Shown here in pieces: positions 9,239 through 16,696 of a stretch of DNA of 64,000 nucleotides (its first letter is position 1; each line of letters begins with the position of its first letter). Made by a program: the position numbers and the translations under genes. Source of the stretch: Sphingobacterium deserti (GTDB taxonomy: Bacteria; Bacteroidota; Bacteroidia; Sphingobacteriales; Sphingobacteriaceae); NCBI RefSeq assembly GCF_000757725.1, contig NZ_JJMU01000002.1:62001-126000 (forward strand), read 5' to 3'. The notes below the pieces were generated by a model. It was not told where the DNA came from and did no database searches. It was given only the letters and a program-made list of their open reading frames with translations.

Positions 9239-9853
9239 ATGGAATTAAATAAGAAACAGCTTGAGATCATCGCCATAGCCAAAGCGCTATTTGCACAGAA
9301 CGGTTTTGATGCTACGTCTGTGCGGGACATCGCTCAACGTGCACAAATTAATGTTGCCATGATCAATTACTATTTCAATTCGAAGGAAAATCTCTTGGAG
9401 GTGCTCATTGAGGAGGGCATAGAAGCTTACAAACTCGACGCGAGGAAATACAATACCGAGACTGATGCATTTGTACGCCTGGAGAAAATGGTGGAGCATT
9501 ACGTGGAATCCAAGTTTTCAGACCTACACCTTTACCAAATTTTAACAAATGAAGCCAATACCAAGAAGAGAGATTCTTATGCGGTTCTTTTTAAGGAGTT
9601 GCGCAGACATAATATAGCGCGCTTGCGGGAGGTTATTGCATACGGCGTGGAGAAAGGAGTTTTTCGATTTTACGACCCTGTCTTGTTACACACGACAATG
9701 ATCGGCACTTTTCTGAATTTCAAAATGAACAAATCAGTGATCGAAGAATTTATCGACATTCCTAAAGGAATGACCTTTGAGGACTACTTGAAAATCGAGC
9801 TTACAAAACATTTAAAATATATACTGAAAGCTATTTTAACATATGAAGATTAA
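9239..9853 (+). CDS. TetR/AcrR-family repressor of the efflux operon
   Basis: This is a 204-residue protein. The ATG at 9239 is chosen over a TTG at 9188 because the latter lies upstream of the predicted transcript start. The N-terminal TetR DNA-binding domain is clear: 'KQLEIIAIAKALFAQNGFDATSVRDIAQRAQ...MINYYFNSKENLLE' (about residues 4-55). The rest is an all-helical ligand-binding domain. Its stop overlaps the tolC-like gene by 11 bases, so it is the first gene of a four-gene efflux operon and most likely represses its own promoter through the two palindromes at 9180-9212. The inducing ligand is unknown. Confidence 0.93.
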   Translation: MELNKKQLEIIAIAKALFAQNGFDATSVRDIAQRAQINVAMINYYFNSKENLLEVLIEEGIEAYKLDARKYNTETDAFVRLEKMVEHYVESKFSDLHLYQILTNEANTKKRDSYAVLFKELRRHNIARLREVIAYGVEKGVFRFYDPVLLHTTMIGTFLNFKMNKSVIEEFIDIPKGMTFEDYLKIELTKHLKYILKAILTYED

Positions 9854-11138
9854 ATATTGGAGTACAACTTGCCTGTTGATAGCGACAAGTGTATTTGGCT
9901 TTGCACAAGAGAAAAAGCATCTTGAGCTGGAAGAAGTTATTCACCTAGCAGCTACGCAGTCATCCAACGCGAAGTTATGGGATGCACAAGTGAACACTAG
10001 CCGATTGAAGTACGAAGAAGCAAAAGATAGCCGCTTGCCAGACAGTAAGATATCGGGTACCTATTTGGCGATGAATAGCCCAACCGTAGACCTTAAGATA
10101 TCAATGGGCTCGGGTGATGGCCCTAATATATCCACCAATCAACTCTTTATAGGACAGCTGGCCATCAACATGCCTTTGTACACCGGCGGAAAGATAAAGA
10201 ATGGAATCAAAAGTGCCCAAGACAGCTGGAAAGCTGCAGAATTTGAAACCTTAGCGGCGAAAGAAAATTTGTCGATAAATGCTGTACACCTCTATATAGG
10301 TCTTTACCAAGCGCAGCAAACGGCCGATCTCATTGCCGAGAATATAAAAAAAGCGGAGCAACAAGTAGTTGACTTAAAATCGATGGAACAAAATGGTATC
10401 ATTGCGCGGAACGACCTGCTAAAAGCCGAACTGCAATTATCAAATTTTAAGGTAGCTCATCAAGAAGCTTTGAAAAACGCAAATGTAATCAACTATCAGC
10501 TGAACACGTTGCTAGGACTTGACGAGAATACCATCATCGACAAAATTAATCTCGTTGGTATTACGCCTTTTGATGAATCCTTAGCGCAGGACAGTACGGA
10601 ACGTAATGAAATCAAATCGCTCCGTTCGCAAAAGGATGTGGCGCAAGATCAGTTAAACATCAGCAGATCGGCCTACCACCCTACCCTATTTGCGACAGGC
10701 GGTTATGCAGCGCTACACATACAAAATCTTGTAACGGTTACCAATGCAGCAAATATCGGTTTGGGTCTCTCTTACGACATCGGCTCGCTCTATAAAAACA
10801 AGAAAAAAATTCGTGTAGCGCAACAGCAGCTTAGTAGCATTGATGACAATATCGCGCTTGTGAACGACAAGATTAAAAATCAAATCAATGAAGCAAAAGA
10901 AAATGTCAGCTTGGCGAAAAAGAAAAACGGCCTGTATGCGGAAGCACTCGCACAATCAAATGAAAATTACCGCATTGTAAAGGATAAATATGATAACGGT
11001 GTTGCCGATACCGACGATCTGCTTGAGGCAGATGTACAGCAATTGCAGAGCAAAATTAACTTAGCGATTGGCGAGGCGACGCTCATCGAAAAATATTACG
11101 ATCTCTTACTAGCAACTGGACATCTAAACATTAAATAA
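9843..11138 (+). CDS. TolC-family outer membrane efflux protein
   Basis: This is a 431-residue protein with a signal peptide (ends near 'SVFGFAQ', about residue 22) and two tandem outer-membrane-efflux (OEP) halves: long coiled-coil helices with motifs such as 'QLAINMPLYTGGKIKNGI' in the first half and 'GLGLSYDIGSLYKNKKKIRVA' in the second. Proteins of this family trimerise into an outer-membrane channel with a periplasmic helical barrel. It overlaps the TetR gene and is followed by an HlyD-type adaptor and a DHA2 pump, so it should supply the exit duct of that tripartite exporter. Confidence 0.93.
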   Translation: MKIKYWSTTCLLIATSVFGFAQEKKHLELEEVIHLAATQSSNAKLWDAQVNTSRLKYEEAKDSRLPDSKISGTYLAMNSPTVDLKISMGSGDGPNISTNQLFIGQLAINMPLYTGGKIKNGIKSAQDSWKAAEFETLAAKENLSINAVHLYIGLYQAQQTADLIAENIKKAEQQVVDLKSMEQNGIIARNDLLKAELQLSNFKVAHQEALKNANVINYQLNTLLGLDENTIIDKINLVGITPFDESLAQDSTERNEIKSLRSQKDVAQDQLNISRSAYHPTLFATGGYAALHIQNLVTVTNAANIGLGLSYDIGSLYKNKKKIRVAQQQLSSIDDNIALVNDKIKNQINEAKENVSLAKKKNGLYAEALAQSNENYRIVKDKYDNGVADTDDLLEADVQQLQSKINLAIGEATLIEKYYDLLLATGHLNIK

Positions 11139-11153
11139 TCCTTGGAAAATAAC

Positions 11154-12248
11154 ATGGAAACTACAACAATACCTAAGAAACCTGCAAATAAAAAGTTTAT
11201 TATCATATTTGCAATTGTCGTCCTTTTGGGGGGCGCATTCGGAATCTACAAATATAATCACGGCCAAGCGCACGAGACAACGGATGATGCGCAAGTGGAG
11301 CGTAATCTCACGCCCATACTACCTCGCGTTGGAGGCTACGTTGAAGAAGTCTACGTACATGATAACCAACTGGTAAAAAAAGGCGACACTTTGTTTACCA
11401 TCCAGCCGGTAGACTACGAGGTGCGTGTACAGGAAGCGCGTGCTGCATTGCTCGTCGCCGAAAGCTCATTAGAGGTTTCTAAAGCGGATGTCTTTGCGAC
11501 AAACGCGAACGTTGCGATCTCCGATGCGACCATCCTTTCCAACACTGGAACCATAGAGGCTGCCGAAATCCGAGCGAGACAGGCCAACAATGACTTTGGT
11601 CGCTACGCGAATCTCTACGAAAACCACTCCATCACAAAACAGCAATACGAGCAGGCGCTCACGGCAAAACTTGAGGCTGATAAACAAGTGGAGGTACTCC
11701 AACAACAACGCAAGGCCAGCAGCTCGCAAAAAGCAGCAGTGATGAGCAAAACTGACGTAGCGAGCAAGCAAACATCCGTGGCGAAGGCGAATATTGAGAA
11801 GGCCAAAGCGATGTTGAAGGCCGCAGAGCTAAATCTTGCCTATACGGTTGTTACTGCCGCGGTGGATGGACAAGTATCCAACATAAAGTTGCAACCCGGC
11901 CAATCGGTAAACCCCGGCCAGTCGCTTTTCTATGTGATCAACAATACAGAAACGTGGGTCGTCGCCAACTTCAAAGAGACCCAACTGAATAAAATCCGGG
12001 CTGGCCAAAAAGTGGAAATCAAAGTCGACGCTTTTCCAGACGATATCATCAAAGGCGAAGTGCAATCGTTCGCCCCCGCTACGGGCTCTCGATTCTCGTT
12101 GCTGCCTCCCGACAACGCTACAGGAAACTTTGTAAAAACCGTTCAACGGCTCCCGGTTAAAATAATATTTACCCCGGCCAATAAGCCGGAAGTAATCGCT
12201 ATGCTGCGACCTGGAATGAATGCAGACGTCGATGTTCATGTAAAATAA
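11154..12248 (+). CDS. HlyD/EmrA-type membrane fusion protein (periplasmic adaptor)
   Basis: 364 residues from the ATG at 11154 (an in-frame TTG at 11142 is less likely). There is one N-terminal membrane anchor (about residues 15-32, 'FIIIFAIVVLLGGAFGIY'), then the biotin-lipoyl half 'LPRVGGYVEEVYVHDNQLVKKGD', a long alanine-rich coiled-coil hairpin (about 85-210), the second lipoyl half 'VDGQVSNIKLQPGQSVNPGQ' and a beta-barrel with 'VVANFKETQLNKIRAGQ', the EmrA hallmark. It links the inner-membrane EmrB-type pump to the TolC-type channel encoded on either side. The gene starts 15 bases after tolC and ends 3 bases before the pump gene. Confidence 0.94.
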   Translation: METTTIPKKPANKKFIIIFAIVVLLGGAFGIYKYNHGQAHETTDDAQVERNLTPILPRVGGYVEEVYVHDNQLVKKGDTLFTIQPVDYEVRVQEARAALLVAESSLEVSKADVFATNANVAISDATILSNTGTIEAAEIRARQANNDFGRYANLYENHSITKQQYEQALTAKLEADKQVEVLQQQRKASSSQKAAVMSKTDVASKQTSVAKANIEKAKAMLKAAELNLAYTVVTAAVDGQVSNIKLQPGQSVNPGQSLFYVINNTETWVVANFKETQLNKIRAGQKVEIKVDAFPDDIIKGEVQSFAPATGSRFSLLPPDNATGNFVKTVQRLPVKIIFTPANKPEVIAMLRPGMNADVDVHVK

Positions 12249-12251
12249 TCT

Positions 12252-13835
12252 ATGGAAACCTCATCCAATCAAAACAACCTCATCGAATATGGCTTCAAAC
12301 GTGCACTCATTACATTCACTTGTATTTTATGTGCACTACTTGAAATCGTCGATACGACTATCGTCAATGTGGCGCTGAACGATATGAAAGGTAGCTTGGG
12401 TGCTACGCTAACCGACGTGGCCTGGGTCATCACAGCCTACGCCATCGCCAACGTCATCATTATTCCCATGACTAGCTGGTTATCCCAACAGTTTGGACGG
12501 CGAAATTACTTTGCCGCTTCCATCATTATTTTTACAGTGTCGTCCTTCCTCTGTGGAAATGCAACCAATATCTGGGAACTGGTGGCGTTTCGGTTCTTAC
12601 AAGGTATGGGCGGCGGCGCATTATTAGTTACCGCACAAACCATCCTTACGGAAACCTATCCAGCAGAAAAACGCAGCATGGCGCAGGCTATCTATGGAAT
12701 GGGAGTCATCGTAGGCCCGACGTTAGGACCTCCGCTGGGGGGGTATCTTGTCGACAACTTTTCATGGCCTTACATTTTTTACATCAATGTACCGCTTGGC
12801 ATATTAGCTACTATCATGACCATCTATCTGGTTAAAAGTCCAAGTTACGGCCAAAAGCAGTCCGCAAAAGAAGTGGATTGGTGGGGCATGCTATTTTTAA
12901 TCATGTTCATCGGTTCTCTTCAGTTCGTTTTAGAGCATGGCCAACAGGATGACTGGTTCGAAGATCCTACTATTGTGCTGCTCAGTGTCTTATCTTTTTT
13001 AGGGCTGTTCTTCTTCGTATGGCGTGAGCTCACCTATGCCAAACCTATTGTAAATCTTCGCGTACTGAAAGACAAGAATTTACAAATCGGTACCGTAATG
13101 AGTTTTATTTTGGGGTTTGGCCTATTTGGGTCGACGTTCATCATCCCGATATATACCCAATCAATATTGGGTTGGACCGCGACAGATGCCGGTATGCTAC
13201 TGATACCAAGCTCTATCATGACCGGACTTATGATGCCTTTTATTGGAAAGATGATACAATCCGGCGTGCCACAAAAGTATATGGTAGCTTTGGGTCTCTG
13301 CATATTCTTCGGTTACTCCCTCTTTATGTATAGTATCATCACCAATGACACGGGTAGTGAACACATGTTTTGGCCACTGATTATCCGAGGAATCGGGTTA
13401 GGTTTACTTTTCGTCCCAGTAATGACCTTATCCTTATCTACCTTATCGGGAAAATCCATTGGCGAGGGGGCTTCATTTACGGGCATGAGTAGGCAACTTG
13501 GCGGATCTTTCGGTATTGCGCTAATTACGACTTTTATTTCTCGCGATAGCCAGCACCACCGTGTCGACCTCATAGCACACATCGACCCATCCCGCTTTGA
13601 AGTACAGCAACGTATCGAGGGCCTGCAGGCTTCATTCATTGGAAAAGGATTTTCAGCTAATGAAGCTTTAGCTAAAGCGCATCAACTTATCGAAGGCTCC
13701 GTAATGAAGCAAGCCACTATACTATCTTATATGGATGTTTTTCTTTATCTCGGGGTATTGTTTCTGGTTTGCGTACCTTTCGTACTTTTTATTAAACAAG
13801 GAAAGAATAAAGTTGACGCATCCAATTTACACTAA
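12252..13835 (+). CDS. MFS drug exporter of the DHA2 (EmrB/QacA) family
   Basis: This is a 527-residue, about 14-helix inner-membrane protein. Family signatures are visible: 'LEIVDTTIVNVALNDM' in helix 1, a motif-A-like loop 'LSQQFGRRNYF', 'RFLQGMGGGALLV' and the antiporter motif C 'GVIVGPTLGPPLGG' in helix 5. DHA2 pumps exchange protons for hydrophobic or cationic compounds, and with EmrA/TolC partners they expel them across both membranes. It is the last gene of the TetR-TolC-EmrA-EmrB operon. Length and helix number match the family; there is no sign of damage. Substrate range is unknown. Confidence 0.94.
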   Translation: METSSNQNNLIEYGFKRALITFTCILCALLEIVDTTIVNVALNDMKGSLGATLTDVAWVITAYAIANVIIIPMTSWLSQQFGRRNYFAASIIIFTVSSFLCGNATNIWELVAFRFLQGMGGGALLVTAQTILTETYPAEKRSMAQAIYGMGVIVGPTLGPPLGGYLVDNFSWPYIFYINVPLGILATIMTIYLVKSPSYGQKQSAKEVDWWGMLFLIMFIGSLQFVLEHGQQDDWFEDPTIVLLSVLSFLGLFFFVWRELTYAKPIVNLRVLKDKNLQIGTVMSFILGFGLFGSTFIIPIYTQSILGWTATDAGMLLIPSSIMTGLMMPFIGKMIQSGVPQKYMVALGLCIFFGYSLFMYSIITNDTGSEHMFWPLIIRGIGLGLLFVPVMTLSLSTLSGKSIGEGASFTGMSRQLGGSFGIALITTFISRDSQHHRVDLIAHIDPSRFEVQQRIEGLQASFIGKGFSANEALAKAHQLIEGSVMKQATILSYMDVFLYLGVLFLVCVPFVLFIKQGKNKVDASNLH

Positions 13836-14241
13836 ATAGTATACATAATATTTGCCTTCCAAACCGTGTTAAAGCACCGTGGAAATTGCGCTATTTTCTT
13901 TAAAAAAGATTTCCAAACATCGGGGCTAAAGACTCAATCTTTTCAATAAAAAGTGAAATTTAATAATACACAAGAATAAAATTTACCACGTAATTACTAG
14001 CTTAAAAAATTTAAAATGTTTAGACAAGCATATAAAACTTCTAGGTGACAGTTTTATAGTCATAAGTTTTGTTATTCTAACCAAAAACACTCAATAAAAT
14101 TCAATTTGAAGTGAAAAACAAAAATTCCCAAACATATGAATTAAGTGTTCACAAAAAAAAATTAACAAAGGCTTGATATATTCAGGATATTTAGGCAATT
14201 TTATTCCCGAACACTATATACAAAAAAAGGTAAATCTTACC
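13836..14241. other. AT-rich gene-free stretch with one inverted repeat
   Basis: No convincing gene is present in these 406 bases. The only structure I see is a perfect inverted repeat TATAAAACT (14031-14039) / AGTTTTATA (14050-14058) with a 10-base spacer, about 180 bases before the second tetR gene. It has no T-run, so an operator is as likely as a terminator for the efflux operon. Confidence 0.4.
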
Positions 14242-14967
14242 ATGGCACGAAAAAAAAACCAAGTAATAGACCCTGTCGAAGCTCCTCCAGTTAAGAAGCT
14301 CAGAAAAGTGGTCTCCGGCCCTATCCGGGACAAAGAGAAAACAAAGCGTCGGTTGATCGCAACTGTAGGAAAAGTATTGCAAAAGTACACGTACTCCGGC
14401 TTGACCATTACGAACATTGCGAAGGAGTCTGGACTCAATCCAAAATTGATCTACTTATATTTCGGTAATTTAGATGGTTTGATCGAGGAATATATCATTG
14501 AGAAAGATTTTTGGTCTCCAAAATCAAGGACACAAATTACTGAATTACTTGAACATCCAAAGCCTATTGGTGCGGAAGCTATGAATGAAGTCTTCCAGTT
14601 GCAGTTTGATGCTTTCTTGAAGGATAAAGCTATCCAACGCATCATACACTGGGAAATGGGAATGAAAAATAAGTTGCTCCGAAAAGTAGCCGACGATCGG
14701 GAGAATATAGGAAACCAACTTCTGGAACGCATCGACCCCTCATTTAACGAAACTGATATCGACATCCGAGCAACTTTAGCCCTTATTTTAGGCGGAATAT
14801 ATTACCTGACGTTGCATGCAAAAAATAACGGCAGCACAATTGCGGGAATAGACATCAATGAGGATGAGGGCAGAGAGCGCATAGAGCAAGCCATCGAACG
14901 CCTTATCACACGCGATTTTGAGGCCGCAAGCGCTGGATCAAAAAAAGGTAAATCCAAGAAAAAATAA
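14242..14967 (+). CDS. TetR-family transcriptional regulator
   Basis: 241 residues from the ATG at 14242, which has an AGG 11 bases upstream; a TTG at 14173 would add an unlikely 23 residues. The first ~30 residues are basic and disordered. The HTH domain follows: 'KRRLIATVGKVLQKYTYSGLTITNIAKESG...KLIYLYFGNLDGLIEEYI'. The C-terminal half is helical ligand-binding type, with a lysine-rich tail (GSKKGKSKKK). A strong hairpin terminator follows at 14975, so it is probably a single-gene unit. Its targets are not evident: the neighbours are the efflux operon upstream and a two-component pair downstream. Confidence 0.88.
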   Translation: MARKKNQVIDPVEAPPVKKLRKVVSGPIRDKEKTKRRLIATVGKVLQKYTYSGLTITNIAKESGLNPKLIYLYFGNLDGLIEEYIIEKDFWSPKSRTQITELLEHPKPIGAEAMNEVFQLQFDAFLKDKAIQRIIHWEMGMKNKLLRKVADDRENIGNQLLERIDPSFNETDIDIRATLALILGGIYYLTLHAKNNGSTIAGIDINEDEGRERIEQAIERLITRDFEAASAGSKKGKSKKK

Positions 14968-14974
14968 ATTAACT

Positions 14975-15016
14975 GCTGTCTCCTCTGTTTAGCTTCCGCC
15001 AAACAAAGGAGACAGC
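14975..15016 (+). terminator. Hairpin terminator after the second tetR gene
   Basis: GCTGTCTCCT (14975-14984) pairs perfectly with AGGAGACAGC (15007-15016); inside it TGTTT pairs with AAACA. The stem is followed by TTCTT. It starts 8 bases after the stop codon. Confidence 0.75.
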
Positions 15017-15124
15017 TTCTTAACGCATTCTCCTCGCGCAGACTGTTCTGTCTACCTAACTATCGTACCCAAATACCAACTTTAAAATGTATTTTCGTTT
15101 CTTTGATGCGATAGACACAAAGAT

Positions 15125-15877
15125 ATGATGGACACGACGACCTTCAATTTTTATTTAACGATCATCCTCGTAGTGGGAAGCCTGTTATTCCTTATCATTC
15201 TCTGGGTAAAGCAGCGGAAGCATATAGAACATCTCGAAAAACAACTTTTTACAGCTGAAAACAAGCTACATGAGCAACAGGTTTCAGAACTGGATTACAA
15301 ATTAAACCCACATTTATTTAAAAATGTGCTCAACACCATCCAATCCCATGCTTATCAAACTTATCACTCTCTTGATTCTTTATCAAGCGTGCTCGATTAC
15401 ATCCTCTATGAAAGCAGGAAAAAATATGTGACGCCGCATCAGGAAATTGCATTTGCATTAAGCTTGATCGAAATCTACCGTGTAAAATTAAGTCCGCTGT
15501 TCGAACTACGAATAAAAAAGCAAATACAAGATAACCAACCGCTATTTAACCAGCGGCTAATGGTGCCATTGATCAGCATTGACCTTATCGAAAATGCTTT
15601 TAAACATGCAGACCTGCAAAGTCCCAACTCCTTTATATCCGTTACTTTCATATTTAAAGAGAACACATTCTCCCTTACGGTCGCTAATAAAATATCCGAA
15701 AAAGCACCGTTGAAAAAAGAACGGCAGGGCGTTGGTAGTGACTTATTAACTAAAAGATTGGATTTGCTATACCGGGATAATTATAAGTTGGATAAATTTG
15801 TAGAAGGAGATGTATATATCGCACACTTAAAAATTGACTTACTTGAACACAAAGCTAAAATGCTTACTGCTCGATGA
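15125..15877 (+). CDS. LytS/YehU-type sensor histidine kinase, minimal
   Basis: This is a 250-residue protein (ATG at 15125 or 15128). There is a single N-terminal membrane helix (about residues 9-28), a short linker and the His_kinase domain with H63 in 'LNPHLFKNVLN' (family N-P-H-F-L-F-N). The ATPase domain has the N-box 'LIENAFKHA' and a glycine loop 'GVGSDLLTKRLDLLY'. No periplasmic sensor domain is visible, so the signal is probably sensed in the membrane or by a partner. The coding end overlaps the LytTR regulator gene by 44 bases, making a clear two-component pair with translational coupling. Confidence 0.92.
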   Translation: MMDTTTFNFYLTIILVVGSLLFLIILWVKQRKHIEHLEKQLFTAENKLHEQQVSELDYKLNPHLFKNVLNTIQSHAYQTYHSLDSLSSVLDYILYESRKKYVTPHQEIAFALSLIEIYRVKLSPLFELRIKKQIQDNQPLFNQRLMVPLISIDLIENAFKHADLQSPNSFISVTFIFKENTFSLTVANKISEKAPLKKERQGVGSDLLTKRLDLLYRDNYKLDKFVEGDVYIAHLKIDLLEHKAKMLTAR

Positions 15878-16565
15878 TGAGCTACCGAGTCTATCTTACC
15901 TCAAGCTACTTTGCGAACAGATAGCCGAAATAGAAGTCGTAAAGGCTTTCAATGACCCGCGCGATTTTATGCATGAGTATCAGCACATAGATTTTGATGT
16001 GCTTATCACGGATATCGAGATGCCCCACATCAAAGGACTAGACCTGGTACAGCTTTTACCTCATAAAGCTGTAATTTTTACGACGGCCTACGATGAATAT
16101 GCTGCAGACGCTTTTGATTTGCAAGTGATCGATTATGTGCGGAAGCCCCTACAGTTGAATAGATTAAAACAGGCGCTTCAAAAGGTTTCTCGCTGGCAGA
16201 CCAAAGAAGTAACAAAAGAGAAAACTTTGATACAGGTCAATAGCGACAAAGGCAAGTATCTTCTCTATTTTGATCAAATAGCCTATATCACCACATCCAC
16301 TTTAGATAGCCGTGATAAAGTGGTACACCTGAAAACAGGAAACGAGGTCACACTCAAAAACATATCATTCCACGCCTTACAGGAAGAATTGCCTGCCCCC
16401 GCCTTTTGTAGGATAAACAAGAAAGAGCTCATCGCGCTATCTATAGTCGCCTCCTTTTCCCATGAGGAGATTAACAGTAGCATCATTAATGAGAGTGGGC
16501 ATTCCCGATCATTCACATTGAGCGAAAAATACAAGACAGACTTTTTGCAAAAAATAACCATTTAA
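15834..16565 (+). CDS. LytTR-family response regulator (partner of the upstream kinase)
   Basis: 243 residues, with receiver domain at residues ~8-125: acidic pair 'LLDDE', phospho-acceptor D60 in 'LITDIEMP', 'FTTAYDEYA' and conserved Lys in 'YVRKPLQ'. The LytTR DNA-binding domain follows (~140-240, 'FCRINKKELIALSIV'). There is no ATG near the N-terminus in this frame; translation must start at TTG 15834 or TTG 15843, inside the kinase gene. The latter gives MNTKLKCLLLDDE, the usual family length. LytTR regulators bind direct repeats and often control membrane or surface genes; the antiporter gene 131 bases downstream on the same strand is a candidate target. Confidence 0.92.
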   Translation: MTYLNTKLKCLLLDDELPSLSYLKLLCEQIAEIEVVKAFNDPRDFMHEYQHIDFDVLITDIEMPHIKGLDLVQLLPHKAVIFTTAYDEYAADAFDLQVIDYVRKPLQLNRLKQALQKVSRWQTKEVTKEKTLIQVNSDKGKYLLYFDQIAYITTSTLDSRDKVVHLKTGNEVTLKNISFHALQEELPAPAFCRINKKELIALSIVASFSHEEINSSIINESGHSRSFTLSEKYKTDFLQKITI

Positions 16566-16696
16566 ACCAGCATACCTCTACTCAACTGTCAATCAGCAAC
16601 CGCGTGGTCGAAAGAGTTGCAGGAATATTTTGTATTTTGTGAATCACTCGACAGTTACAGACAAGGATTGGCAAACAGGCTCTACCGTGCAGGCAT

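Noticed and set aside
15834..15877. Kinase/regulator overlap as a frameshift or fused gene
   Set aside because: Both proteins have complete family domains and lengths when read separately, so normal overlapping genes explain it.
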